Assembly (NCBI GenBank): GCA_023382435.1
Contig: JAHDVS010000009.1
Span: 1-64,000 of the forward strand
Length of the DNA stretch: 64,000 bases
Direction of reading: 5' to 3'
DNA from: Thermoleophilia bacterium
GTDB lineage: Bacteria; Actinomycetota; Thermoleophilia; Gaiellales; Gaiellaceae
The notes beneath the pieces are model-generated. The model saw nothing but the letters and a program-made list of their open reading frames with translations, did not search any database and was not told the DNA's origin. The position numbers and the translations under genes were made by a program. Below, piece by piece: positions 1 to 7,443 of the stretch; position 1 is the first letter of the stretch, and every line of letters starts with the position of its first letter.

Positions 1-1033
1 CTCGCTCGTCAAGTCGAAGAAGCTCGTCGGCGGCGGCGAGATCACGATCGTCAACGGGACGGTGCCGATGGCGCTCGAGAAGCTCGGCTACGCGCCGGCG
101 GAGGTCGACCAGATCGTCGCCTACATCGACGATCGCAACACGATCGTCGGGGCGCCGTTCGTGAAGACGGAGCACTACCCCGTGTTCGACTGCGCGATCG
201 GCGAGCGGGCGATCCATTACATGGGGCACGTGAAGATGATGGGCGCCGTGCAGCCGGCGATCTCGGGTGCGATCTCGAAAACCGTCAATCTTCCCGAGCA
301 GGTCACCGTCGACGAGGTCTCCCAGCTGCTCATCGAGGCCTGGCAGCTGGGCGTGAAGGCGATCGCGATCTACCGCGACAACTGCAAGGTCGCCCAACCC
401 CTGTCCGGGAAGGACAACGGGGCGGCGGCTTCCCTGCTCGGCAAGCCCCGGCGCCGCCGGCTCCCGGACGACCGCACCGAGGTCGGCCGCAAGTTCCGTG
501 TCGGCGACTACGAGGGGTACATCCACGTCGGCCTGTTCGATGACGGCACCCCGGGCGACATCTTCGTGGACATCGCGAAGGAGGGCACGACGCTGGCCGG
601 CCTGATGAACTCGTTCATGATCTCCGTCTCGCTCGGCCTCCAGTACGGCGTGCCGCTCGACGTGTACGTGTCGAAGTTCAGCCACATGCGCTTCGAGCCG
701 TCGGGAATGACGAACGACGCGGACATCCGTGTCGCGAAGTCGCTCGTCGACTACATCTTCCGCTGGATGGGGAAGAAGTTCCTCGACACGGAGACGCAGC
801 AGCAGCTCGGGATCATGAGCCCCGAGGTGAAGGCCCGGCTGGCCGAGGCGCACGACCTGCTCGAGAACGGCGGCACCGCCTCGTACACGCCGCTGGCGGC
901 CCCGGCCGGTCAGACGGCGCTCTTCAACGCGTGGGAGGACGCCGTCGAGTGCTCCAAGTGCGGCGGCCGGATGATCCGCACCGGCTCCTGCTACACGTGC
1001 CGCGACTGCGGCCAGAACACCGGCTGCAGCTGA
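1..1033 (+). CDS. nrdJ: Adenosylcobalamin-dependent (class II) ribonucleoside-diphosphate reductase, C-terminal part
   Basis: Converts ribonucleotides to deoxyribonucleotides using adenosylcobalamin. Only the last ~343 residues are in the window; the reading frame is open from base 2, so the gene begins upstream. A TSCPD-type domain lies at about residues 165-245 of the visible part (KFRVGDYEG, GTTLAGLMNS, SHMRFEP). The last ~28 residues carry a cysteine-rich tail with CSKC, CYTC and a final CGQNTGCS, as expected for the redox/zinc tail that re-reduces the active site in this family. No class I or class III reductase genes are seen here. The next gene is convergent, so nrdJ ends its transcription unit. 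Confidence 0.93.
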   Translation, partial: SLVKSKKLVGGGEITIVNGTVPMALEKLGYAPAEVDQIVAYIDDRNTIVGAPFVKTEHYPVFDCAIGERAIHYMGHVKMMGAVQPAISGAISKTVNLPEQVTVDEVSQLLIEAWQLGVKAIAIYRDNCKVAQPLSGKDNGAAASLLGKPRRRRLPDDRTEVGRKFRVGDYEGYIHVGLFDDGTPGDIFVDIAKEGTTLAGLMNSFMISVSLGLQYGVPLDVYVSKFSHMRFEPSGMTNDADIRVAKSLVDYIFRWMGKKFLDTETQQQLGIMSPEVKARLAEAHDLLENGGTASYTPLAAPAGQTALFNAWEDAVECSKCGGRMIRTGSCYTCRDCGQNTGCS

Positions 1034-1078
1034 GCGCGATCGGCCGGGAGCTCGCGCGCGTCGTGAGCTCCGGGTCGC

Positions 1079-1324
1079 TCACCTACAGAAGCGGGCGGAG
1101 CCGGCGAGGCGAAGCGAGCTCGGGTCGTTCGCCCCGAGCGCCGGGTAGCGGGTCTGCACCGTCCCGCCCTTGCTGCGGCAGTAGTCGGCAGCGGTCGACT
1201 TCGCCTTGCCCGCCGCCGAGGAGTCGCTGTACGCCGCGACCAGGACGCCGATCACGGGCAGCGCCACGACGAGCGCCAGCATGACCGCGAAGCGCCTCAC
1301 GCGAATCTCGGAAAACCACCGCAC
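1079..1324 (-). CDS. Small membrane-anchored protein of unknown function
   Basis: 81 residues. One hydrophobic segment at about residues 11-31 (FAVMLALVVALPVIGVLVAA) follows a basic N-terminus, and a short extracytoplasmic tail contains YCRSKGGTV and a terminal FCR, so two cysteines could form a disulfide. The YC-x-GG pattern recalls DUF333-type small lipoproteins, but there is no lipobox and I do not claim the family. The GTG start sits 7 nt after a GAGACT hexamer, a variant of the leaderless promoters used throughout the window. It is convergent with nrdJ. Confidence 0.6.
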   Translation of the reverse strand: MRWFSEIRVRRFAVMLALVVALPVIGVLVAAYSDSSAAGKAKSTAADYCRSKGGTVQTRYPALGANDPSSLRLAGSARFCR

Positions 1325-1331
1325 GACCCGA

Positions 1332-1337
1332 AGTCTC
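1332..1337 (-). promoter_or_regulatory. Candidate -10 (GAGACT), leaderless start of the 81-aa gene
   Basis: GAGACT on the minus strand ends 7 nt before the GTG at 1324. It departs from TANNNT at the first base; the same variant precedes the gene starting at 40512. Confidence 0.35.
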
Positions 1338-1398
1338 GACGCGGCGCGGGCGGCTCACATCGGGGCCGACGCCGAACCCGGCTTCGGCTTCCTACTGA

Positions 1399-1417
1399 TC
1401 CCGCGTACGGGGATCGC
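1399..1417 (-). terminator. Candidate hairpin downstream of the SDR gene
   Basis: GATCCC and GGGATC form an inverted repeat about 25 nt after the SDR stop. On the minus strand a second stem (GCCGAA / TTCGGC) follows. There is no U-tract, so intrinsic termination is uncertain. Confidence 0.3.
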
Positions 1418-1441
1418 CCGGCCGGCCGACCCCGATGTCGC

Positions 1442-2146
1442 TCAGGCCGCGCCGCGCAGGACGAGCCGCTGGCCGTTCATCGTCGCGGCAGCGTCCGAGA
1501 GCAGGTAGGCGATCGCCTCGGCGATGTCCCCGGCCGGTGTGAACGTCGCGAACGTCTCGTCCGGGCGCTCGGCCCGCATCTCGGGGGTGACGATCGCGCC
1601 GATCACGACCGCGTTCGCGGTCGAGCCGCTGCCGCGGAAGCGGTCGGCGAGCGCGAACGTCCAGGTCTCGGCCGCCGCCTTGGCCGCAGCGTAGGCGGCC
1701 GCAGCGTGCGAGGGCTGCTGCGCCTGACCGGAGGAGACGATCGCGAAGCGGCCGCGGCCGCTCGCGAGCAGATGCGGCGCGAACGCGCGGCCGACGTTCT
1801 GGGTCGTGCGCACGAGCAGGGCGGAGAGGACATCCCAGTCCTCGGCCGCCGACTCCTCGATCGGGGTGCCGCCGCGGTAGCCGCCGACCAGGTGCGCAAC
1901 CGCGTCGACGCCGCCGTGCTCGGCCGCGAGCCGCTCCGCCCAGACGCGGACGGCTGCCTCGTCGAGCAGATCGATTCCCTCGATGTCGGCGCCGCGGAGC
2001 TCGGCCGCGAGCGGGGCCAGACGTTCGGGGTTCCGGCCGGCGAGCGAGACGGTCGCGCCGGCCTCGGCCAGGCGCCGCGCTACGAACGGCCCCAGGCTGC
2101 CGCCCGCACCCGGGATCGCGATCACTCGGCCTCGGAGGGAGTCCAT
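1442..2146 (-). CDS. Short-chain dehydrogenase/reductase family oxidoreductase
   Basis: 234 residues, normal for a classical SDR. The N-terminal Rossmann motif is a variant (PGAGGSLG at residues 12-19 instead of TGxxxGxG). A second cofactor-side motif LAGRN follows at about 35-39. The catalytic region has SSGQAQQPSHAAAAYAAAKA at about 137-156, giving Ser and a YxxxK pair. Substrate cannot be told from sequence. The ATG lies 8 nt after TAGGAT, so the message is probably leaderless. It is a single-gene unit between an unknown small gene and a flavodoxin remnant. Confidence 0.88.
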   Translation of the reverse strand: MDSLRGRVIAIPGAGGSLGPFVARRLAEAGATVSLAGRNPERLAPLAAELRGADIEGIDLLDEAAVRVWAERLAAEHGGVDAVAHLVGGYRGGTPIEESAAEDWDVLSALLVRTTQNVGRAFAPHLLASGRGRFAIVSSGQAQQPSHAAAAYAAAKAAAETWTFALADRFRGSGSTANAVVIGAIVTPEMRAERPDETFATFTPAGDIAEAIAYLLSDAAATMNGQRLVLRGAA

Positions 2147-2154
2147 CGCCCCGG

Positions 2155-2160
2155 ATCCTA
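2155..2160 (-). promoter_or_regulatory. -10 TAGGAT, leaderless promoter of the SDR gene
   Basis: Minus-strand TAGGAT ends 8 nt before the ATG at 2146, leaving no room for a 5' leader with a ribosome binding site. Confidence 0.6.
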
Positions 2161-2171
2161 CCGGGGAGCGC

Positions 2172-2330
2172 TCAGGCAGCTCCGGGGGCGGCCCGGCCGA
2201 GTGCCCGGCCCCACTCCCGCGCCCGCTCGAGCTCGCCCTCGAAGCGATGGTCGGGGTTCTTGCGCGTGTCCTCGCTCGCCGCCTCGCGCGTGTTCCCGAA
2301 GGCGGATTCGTACACCACGGCCGCTCTCAT
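2172..2330 (-). pseudogene. Flavodoxin remnant with internal deletion
   Basis: A 52-codon frame starts MRAAVVYESAFGNTREAA, the FMN-phosphate loop and first strand typical of flavodoxin family proteins. It then passes after a short linker into GELERAREWGRALGRAA, a tail typical of the C-terminus of actinobacterial flavodoxins of about 150-170 residues. The central ~100 residues, including the rest of the FMN site, are missing while the frame stays open. I infer an in-frame internal deletion, so FMN binding is unlikely. A GGAGGG ribosome binding site still lies 7 nt upstream of the ATG, so a small product may be made. Confidence 0.55.
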
Positions 2331-2337
2331 CGATCTA

Positions 2338-2343
2338 CCCTCC
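2338..2343 (-). promoter_or_regulatory. Ribosome binding site GGAGGG of the flavodoxin remnant
   Basis: Minus-strand GGAGGG ends 7 nt before the ATG at 2330. It is one of the few clear Shine-Dalgarno sites in the window and fixes the start at 2330. Confidence 0.5.
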
Positions 2344-2461
2344 GCGTCTCGCGTTTCGTGCGAGCATGCCCGCCGCCCCTCGCGGCGCGCATCGGGACGG
2401 GCACCGAGCCGGCTGCGGGTTCCCCGCAAGGCCGCAGCCCGCGCGCGTCGAATCGGTAACC

Positions 2462-3340
2462 ATGTCTCACGTGAGACGCCTCGCCGTCCTCGGCTTCGCT
2501 CTCCTGGCCGCTTTACTGCCCGCGCCCGCCGCGGCAGCCGACCTCGATCCGTACCGGGGCCTCGCCACCTGGGTCGACATCTACGACTGGGACGCCCTGG
2601 GCAGCCCGGAGGCCGCCGTCGCGGCGATCGCCGCGCGCGGCGTTCGCACCGTCTACCTCGAGACCGCGAACCACCGCCAGAAAACCGCGATCGTCCGCCC
2701 CGCGCTCGTCGGCCGCTTCATCGAGGCCGCGCACGGGCGCGGGCTCGCGGTCGTCGCGTGGTACCTGCCCGGGTTCCTGAAGCCGAAAGTGGACGTGCGC
2801 CGCTCGCTCGCCGCGATCGAGTTCCGCACTCCGGCGGGCCAGCGCTTCGACGGCTTCGCGCTCGACATCGAGGCGACCGACGTCCGCAACCCGGCGCTGC
2901 GCACGAAGCGGCTCCTGCGTGTCGCCCGCAAGACCCGCGCCGCCGCCGGGCCGGGGTACGCGCTCGGCGCGATCATCCCCTCGCCCCGCGGCCTCGAGCT
3001 CTCGCCCGGAGTCTGGCCCGGCTTTCCTTACCGGGGTCTGGCCGCGAAGTTCGACGTCTTCCTGCCGATGGTCTACTTCACCTACCGCACGCGCACCGAG
3101 CGCGAGACGCGCGACTACGTCGGCGAGGCGATCGCCGTTCTGCGCCGCGAGGTCGACGACCCGGACATCCCGATCCACGTGATCGGCGGCGTCGCCGACC
3201 GCGCCCGCCGCGGTCAGGTGCGCGGCTTCGTGAACGCGACGTGCGCCGCGGACGTGCTCGGGGGGAGCCTCTACGACTTCGGGACGACCGGCAGCCGCCG
3301 CTGGACGCAGCTCTCACGGCTCGCCGGCTGCACCGGCTGA
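2462..3340 (+). CDS. Secreted TIM-barrel-like protein, possible glycosidase-fold
   Basis: 292 residues. The start at 2462 gives a signal peptide: basic MSHVRR, hydrophobic core LAVLGFALLAALL, and a small-residue cleavage region near APAAAA at about residue 25. The mature protein begins with YRGLATWVDIYD and shows alternating strand/helix pattern (VRTVYLE, GLAVVAWYLP, FDGFALDIEATD, FDVFLPMVYFTYR), which resembles putative glycoside-hydrolase-like TIM barrels of unknown substrate. The acidic D-I-E-A motif at about 143-146 could be catalytic. Family assignment is an inference. It is monocistronic, followed by an HNH nuclease with its own promoter. Confidence 0.72.
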   Translation: MSHVRRLAVLGFALLAALLPAPAAAADLDPYRGLATWVDIYDWDALGSPEAAVAAIAARGVRTVYLETANHRQKTAIVRPALVGRFIEAAHGRGLAVVAWYLPGFLKPKVDVRRSLAAIEFRTPAGQRFDGFALDIEATDVRNPALRTKRLLRVARKTRAAAGPGYALGAIIPSPRGLELSPGVWPGFPYRGLAAKFDVFLPMVYFTYRTRTERETRDYVGEAIAVLRREVDDPDIPIHVIGGVADRARRGQVRGFVNATCAADVLGGSLYDFGTTGSRRWTQLSRLAGCTG

Positions 3341-3353
3341 GCCGGCGGCACGG

Positions 3354-3382
3354 TTGGCGCCGGCGCGGGCCGGCCCTAGAAT
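3354..3382 (+). promoter_or_regulatory. Promoter of HNH gene: TTGGCG-17-TAGAAT, leaderless
   Basis: TTGGCG at 3354-3359 and TAGAAT at 3377-3382 are separated by exactly 17 nt. The GTG start at 3389 follows after 6 nt, so transcription should begin at or next to the start codon. Confidence 0.7.
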
Positions 3383-3388
3383 CGCGCC

Positions 3389-4291
3389 GTGGAGCGAGAC
3401 GACGACCTGCGCGCCGCGTGCTTCCTCGCGCTCGATGCGCTCCGCGCGCAGCTCGGCGACGAGCTGCCGTACGCGGGGGCGCTGCAGCACGGGTTCGCGT
3501 TCCGGGGCGAGCGCGTGCCCTTCCTCAACTACCAGAAGGGGATCTACCGGGCCGCCGCGCAGCGCGGGCCGGCGGCGCTGTCGATCAACACCTCGTTCCG
3601 GTCGCCCTACGACGACGCGGAGGCCGCGGGCGGGTACCTCTACGCGTACCGGGCGGGATCGGTCGACCAACCGGACAACCGGGCGCTGCGTGCGGCCTTC
3701 GAGCTCGGGGTGCCGCTGGTCTACTTCGTCGGCACGTACCCGGGGAAGTACCGCCCGCTCTACCCCTGGTACGTCGAGGACGACCGCCTGAACGAGCGTC
3801 GCGTCCTCGTCACACCGGGCCACCTGGACCGGACGCTGCCCGAGCCCGCCGCGGTGCGGCTCGAGGACGAGCTCTCGCGGCGCTACGTCTTCCGCGAGAC
3901 GCGCCTGCGGCTCCACCAGGACAGGTTCCGGGGGCTCGTCCTCCCCGCCTACCACGAGCGCTGCGCCGTCTGCCGGCTGCGGGAGGTGCGGCTGCTCGAC
4001 GCCGCCCACATCGTCCCCGACGCCGACCCCGCGGGCTCGGCCGCGGTCACGAACGGGCTCAGCCTCTGCACGATCCACCATCGCGCGTTCGACCGGAATC
4101 TCGTCGGGATCACGCCCGACTACGAGGTGCGCGTGGCGAGGCAGCTGCTCGAGGACGAGGACGGGCCGATGCTCGATCTGCTCAAGGGCTTCCACCGCGC
4201 GCCGATCGAGCTGCCGCGCCCGGCTGCGAGACCCGATCGCGAGCGCCTGGCCGTGCGCTTCGAGCGCTTCCGCGAGTTGGCCGGGAGCTGA
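3389..4291 (+). CDS. HNH endonuclease with an N-terminal domain of unknown type
   Basis: 300 residues. The C-terminal third holds a zinc-type HNH nuclease: CAVC at about 192-195, the catalytic DAAHIVPD at about 203-210, an Asn in TNGLSLC and CTIHH near 226-230. The layout matches predicted restriction-type HNH nucleases (HNH_2 / COG3440-like). The N-terminal ~185 residues are soluble and I do not recognise a named domain; short motifs such as GALQHGF and SINTSFRSPYDD may mediate target recognition. No methyltransferase or other restriction gene is adjacent. It is followed after 2 nt by a quinone reductase-like gene, so the two share one transcript. Confidence 0.82.
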   Translation: MERDDDLRAACFLALDALRAQLGDELPYAGALQHGFAFRGERVPFLNYQKGIYRAAAQRGPAALSINTSFRSPYDDAEAAGGYLYAYRAGSVDQPDNRALRAAFELGVPLVYFVGTYPGKYRPLYPWYVEDDRLNERRVLVTPGHLDRTLPEPAAVRLEDELSRRYVFRETRLRLHQDRFRGLVLPAYHERCAVCRLREVRLLDAAHIVPDADPAGSAAVTNGLSLCTIHHRAFDRNLVGITPDYEVRVARQLLEDEDGPMLDLLKGFHRAPIELPRPAARPDRERLAVRFERFRELAGS

Positions 4292-4293
4292 AG

Positions 4294-5268
4294 GTGCGGG
4301 CGATCGTCTTCGCCGGGGCGGGCGGCAACGAGGTCGTGCGCGTCGAGGAGCGCCCCGACCCCGTCCCGGGGAGCGAGGAGGTGCTCGTGCGAGTGCGCTA
4401 CGCGGGCCTCAACCCCGCCGACACCGCCCAGCGCGCGGGTCACTACCCGGCCCCGCCCGGGAGCCCGCCGGACGTGCCCGGGCTCGAGGTCGCCGGCACG
4501 ATCGAGGCCTGCGGGGCGGCGGTCACGACGTGGCGGCCCGGCGAGCGGGTGTTCGGGCTCGTCGGCGGCGGCGGCCTCGCGAGCCTCGTGCCGGTGCACG
4601 AGCGCTGCGTCGCGCGCGTCCCCGACAGCCTCGACGAACGGGAGGCGGCGGCGGTTCCGGAGGCGTTCATCACGGCGCACGACGCGATCATGGGCCAGTG
4701 CGGCCTGCGCCCGGGCGAGACCCTGCTCGTGCACGGCGCCGCGGGCGGCGTCGGTACCGCCGCCGTCCAGATCGGGCTCGTCGGGGGCGCCCGGGTGCTC
4801 GGGGCGGTGCGCTCCGAGCGCGCGGCCGAGGCGGTCCGGGCGCTCGGCGGCGAGGCCGTCCCGGACGACGGCTTCGCCGGGGCGGTGCTCGAGTCGACCG
4901 GCGGGCGCGGCGCCGACGTCGTGCTCGAGCTGGTCGGTGCCTCCCACTTCCCGGGGAACCTGCGCGTGCTCGCACCGAAGGGGCGGATCGCCGTCGTCGG
5001 GGTCGCGAGCGGCGGGGAGGTAACGCTCTCCCTGCTCGCGCTGATGATGAAGCGGGCGACGCTGCGCGGCACCGTGCTGCGCGCACGGCCGCTCGAGGAG
5101 AAGGCGCTCGCGGTGCGCTCGTTCGAGCGCGAGCTCGTGCCGCACCTGGCGTCGGGCCGGATCCGCCCGCTCGTCGACTCGGTCTTCCCGCTCGCCGAGA
5201 TCGCGGCCGCGTTCGACCGGCTGGACGGGCCCGGCAAGGTCGGCAAGGTCCTGCTCGAGCTCGCCTGA
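4294..5268 (+). CDS. NADPH:quinone oxidoreductase-like zinc-free medium-chain dehydrogenase
   Basis: 324 residues, standard length for the quinone reductase (Qor) branch of the medium-chain dehydrogenases. N-terminal GroES-like half contains VRVRYAGLNPADTAQR near residues 44-60 and PGLEVAGTIEACG near 68-80, without structural-zinc cysteines. The NAD(P)-binding motif HGAAGGVGTAAVQ is at about 147-159. C-terminal GKVGKVLLEL is the usual family ending. It likely reduces quinones or enones with NADPH. The GTG start 2 nt after the HNH stop implies translational coupling to that gene. Confidence 0.88.
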   Translation: MRAIVFAGAGGNEVVRVEERPDPVPGSEEVLVRVRYAGLNPADTAQRAGHYPAPPGSPPDVPGLEVAGTIEACGAAVTTWRPGERVFGLVGGGGLASLVPVHERCVARVPDSLDEREAAAVPEAFITAHDAIMGQCGLRPGETLLVHGAAGGVGTAAVQIGLVGGARVLGAVRSERAAEAVRALGGEAVPDDGFAGAVLESTGGRGADVVLELVGASHFPGNLRVLAPKGRIAVVGVASGGEVTLSLLALMMKRATLRGTVLRARPLEEKALAVRSFERELVPHLASGRIRPLVDSVFPLAEIAAAFDRLDGPGKVGKVLLELA

Positions 5269-5296
5269 CGGGCGCGTCACCCGGTCGAGGGACGTC

Positions 5297-5337
5297 CCTC
5301 ACTCGATCGGGGTACTCCCTCCCTCGAACGAGTGAGG
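5297..5337. terminator. Candidate bidirectional hairpin between convergent genes
   Basis: CCTCACTCG at 5297-5305 and CGAGTGAGG at 5329-5337 are a perfect 9-bp inverted repeat with a 23-nt loop, placed exactly between the ends of two convergent genes. No U-tract, so function is inferred from position only. Confidence 0.35.
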
Positions 5338-5568
5338 TCAGGCGGGGCGGCGGACGACGGTCAGGCCCCAGGCCTCGCCGGCTGCGAACAACGTGTCCGG
5401 GTCGACCTCGCCGAGCCAGCCGATGAAGTGGCGCTCGGGCTCGTCGGGCGTCGAGCCGTAGACGGCCGGGCGGGTCGCGACCTCCCTGGCGTCACTCGCT
5501 CGCTCGGCGCGCTCGAGCTCGGCGAAGCGCTCCTCCGCCGCAGGACCTTCCGCGTAGCCCTTGCCCAC
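5338..5568 (-). CDS. Conserved-looking small protein of unknown function
   Basis: 76 residues, acidic and soluble, no membrane segment. It has a charged helical region EERFAELERAERA at about residues 12-24 and a C-terminal section with HFIGWLGEVD and GLTVVRRP that could form a small alpha/beta fold. I do not recognise a family. The GTG start lies 6 nt after TACCCT, giving a leaderless message, and this promoter is back to back with that of the isochorismatase-type gene only 29 nt away. Frame and promoter pattern support it as real. Confidence 0.6.
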   Translation of the reverse strand: MGKGYAEGPAAEERFAELERAERASDAREVATRPAVYGSTPDEPERHFIGWLGEVDPDTLFAAGEAWGLTVVRRPA

Positions 5569-5574
5569 CGCCTC

Positions 5575-5580
5575 AGGGTA
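5575..5580 (-). promoter_or_regulatory. -10 TACCCT, leaderless promoter of the 76-aa gene
   Basis: Minus-strand TACCCT ends 6 nt before the GTG at 5568. It lies next to the oppositely directed TAGAGT at 5586-5591, so the two promoters probably compete. Confidence 0.5.
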
Positions 5581-5585
5581 GCCGC

Positions 5586-5591
5586 TAGAGT
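5586..5591 (+). promoter_or_regulatory. -10 TAGAGT, leaderless promoter placing an ATC start
   Basis: TAGAGT is followed by 6 nt and then the codon ATC at 5598. The spacing equals that of TAGAAT and TAGACT promoters elsewhere in the window that lead to GTG starts. Confidence 0.55.
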
Positions 5592-5597
5592 CGGGCG

Positions 5598-6158
5598 ATC
5601 GAACGGCCGGAGCTTCTCCTGATCGACGTCCAGCGGGAGTACTTCGACCGCGGGAGCCCGCTTCGGATCCCCGACGGCCCCGCCGTCCTCGAGCGGCTCG
5701 AGGGCCTGCTGGCAGCGGCGCGCGAGCACGGGGCCGGCGTCGTCCACGTCCAGCACCACGAGCAGCCCGGAGCCGGGGTGTTCGAGACCGGCACGCCGGC
5801 GGTGGAGACGATGCCGCAGGTCGCCCCGGCTGCGGGCGAGCCGCTGGTCGTGAAGCACCTGCCGGGCTCGTTCGACGGCACGGGGCTCGACGGGGTGCTC
5901 GCCGGGCTCGGTGCCGCGACCGTGGTGATCGCCGGCTTCATGACCCACATGTGTTGCGACACGACGGCGCGCCAGGCGCACGCCCGCGGCTTCGACGTCG
6001 TCTTCCTCACGGACGGGACCGCAACGCGCGATCTCGAGGGGCCGGACGGGCGGACGATTCCGCACGCGGTCGTGCACGAGACGACGCTGGCCGCGCAGGC
6101 AGATGGGTTCTCGACGCTCGCGGACGTCGCGAGCGTCAGCTCAGCGCTCGGCGGCTGA
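5598..6158 (+). CDS. Isochorismatase-family cysteine hydrolase with apparent ATC start
   Basis: 186 residues. Catalytic Asp is in [11 protein letters not shown] at about residues 6-16, Lys in VVKHLPGSF near 93-101, and Cys in [15 protein letters not shown] near 115-129, completing the Asp-Lys-Cys triad of the family. Substrate is unknown; members hydrolyse isochorismate, nicotinamide or related amides. No ATG, GTG or TTG occurs in frame between the upstream TAG at 5586 and the GTG at 5778, and that GTG would remove the catalytic Asp. ATC at 5598, 6 nt after TAGAGT, begins exactly where family members begin. Its 3' end overlaps the convergent hisIE by 18 nt. Confidence 0.82.
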   Translation: MERPELLLIDVQREYFDRGSPLRIPDGPAVLERLEGLLAAAREHGAGVVHVQHHEQPGAGVFETGTPAVETMPQVAPAAGEPLVVKHLPGSFDGTGLDGVLAGLGAATVVIAGFMTHMCCDTTARQAHARGFDVVFLTDGTATRDLEGPDGRTIPHAVVHETTLAAQADGFSTLADVASVSSALGG

Positions 6159-6710
6159 GTCGGCGGCGGCGGCGCGCCGCGCGAGCTCCTCCTCGACCGC
6201 GGTGGGGTCGAGCCCGCGGGAGGCCAGGACGACGTAGCTCGCAAACCAGAGGTCGGCGAGCTCGGAAACGAGTCGCTCGTCGCTCTCACCGGCAGCAGCG
6301 AGCGCCGCCTCGACCCCCTCCTCGCCGAGCTTCTGGGCGCATTTCGCGGGGCCGCCGGCGAGCAGGCCGGCGACGTAGGAGCCCTCCGGGCGGGTCTGCG
6401 CCCGCTCGGCGATGCGGCGCCAGAGCCACGGGGCGAAGCACGAGAGCGAGCCGGTGTGGCAGGCGGGGCCGGCGGGCTCGACGCGCAGGAGGATCGCGTC
6501 GCCGTCGCAGTCGTCTCGCAGCTCGACGACGGAGAGCGTGTTGCCGGAGGTCTCGCCCTTCTTCCAGAGCCGCTGCCGCGAGCGGCTGAAGAAGTGGGCG
6601 AGGCCGGTCTCGCGCGTGAGGCGAAGCGCCTCGTCGTCCATCCAGGCGAGCATCAGCACGCGGCCGCTCGCAGCGTCCTGGACGATCGCCGCTCTCAGCT
6701 CAGGCTGCAT
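6141..6710 (-). CDS. hisIE: Bifunctional phosphoribosyl-AMP cyclohydrolase / phosphoribosyl-ATP diphosphatase
   Basis: 189 residues carrying both steps 2 and 3 of histidine synthesis. HisI half, residues 1 to ~100: [26 protein letters not shown], the metal site DCDGDAIL and ACHTG. HisE half, ~107-189: [13 protein letters not shown] and [14 protein letters not shown], with the acidic residues of the MazG-like diphosphatase. The ATG at 6710 lies 11 nt inside the end of hisF, so translation is coupled. It is the last gene of the leftward his set. Confidence 0.95.
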   Translation of the reverse strand: MQPELRAAIVQDAASGRVLMLAWMDDEALRLTRETGLAHFFSRSRQRLWKKGETSGNTLSVVELRDDCDGDAILLRVEPAGPACHTGSLSCFAPWLWRRIAERAQTRPEGSYVAGLLAGGPAKCAQKLGEEGVEAALAAAGESDERLVSELADLWFASYVVLASRGLDPTAVEEELARRAAAADSAAER

Positions 6711-7443
6711 CGCGCAGGGGGACGCCGAGCGCGGCCAGCTCCTCGCGGAGCGAGACGAGCCGGGCCGGGTTCTCGTGGAGGATCGAGGCAAGCAGGGCAG
6801 CCTGGGCGACTCCGAGCGCCTCGGCGACGTGTGCGGCCGTGCCGGCGCCGCCCGAGGCGATCACGGGGATCGTGACCGCGGCCGCGACCGCACGGGTGAC
6901 GGGCAGGTCGTAGCCCTCGCGGGTGCCGTCCGCGTCGATCGAGGTGAGCAGGACCTCGCCAGCGCCGCGCTGCTCCGCCTCCAGCGCCCAGGCAGTCACC
7001 TCCCGCCCGGTCGGGCGGGTTCCCGCGTGCGAGTAGACCTCGCCGGCGGAGACGTCGATCGCGACCACGACGGCCTGTGAGCCGAGCCGCCCCGCCAGCT
7101 CCGCGATCAGTTCGGGCCGGTCGAGGGCGGCGGAGTTGACAGAGACCTTGTCGGCGCCCGCATCGAGCAGCGCGGCCGCGTCGTCGACGGCGCGCACGCC
7201 GCCGCCGACCGTGAACGGGATCGCGAGCCGCTCCGCGACGCGGCGGACGAGCTGCACGAGCGAGGCGCGCTCCTCGAGCGTCGCCTTGATGTCGAGGAAC
7301 ACGAGCTCGTCGGCGCCGGCGTCCGAGTAGGCAGCGCCGAGCTCGACCGCGTCACCGACGTCGCGAAGACCCTCGAAGCGGACGCCCTTGACGACCCGCC
7401 CGGCGGCGACGTCGAGACAGGGGATCAGGCGGGGCAGGGGCAT
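6700..7443 (-). CDS. hisF: Imidazole glycerol phosphate synthase, cyclase subunit
   Basis: 247 residues, a (beta/alpha)8 barrel that uses ammonia from HisH to make imidazole glycerol phosphate and AICAR. Visible marks: [14 protein letters not shown] at the N-terminus with the catalytic Asp, [33 protein letters not shown], a second catalytic Asp in [16 protein letters not shown] near residue 130, and [11 protein letters not shown]. Its ATG overlaps the hisH stop by one base (TGATG), giving a coupled 1:1 synthase pair. Confidence 0.97.
   Translation of the reverse strand: MPLPRLIPCLDVAAGRVVKGVRFEGLRDVGDAVELGAAYSDAGADELVFLDIKATLEERASLVQLVRRVAERLAIPFTVGGGVRAVDDAAALLDAGADKVSVNSAALDRPELIAELAGRLGSQAVVVAIDVSAGEVYSHAGTRPTGREVTAWALEAEQRGAGEVLLTSIDADGTREGYDLPVTRAVAAAVTIPVIASGGAGTAAHVAEALGVAQAALLASILHENPARLVSLREELAALGVPLRDAA

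Noticed and set aside
2260-4293. Upstream extension of the quinone-reductase frame as one very long protein
   Set aside because: The extension covers the secreted protein and HNH genes in another frame and is Arg/Pro-rich; the family start is at GTG 4294 right after the HNH stop.
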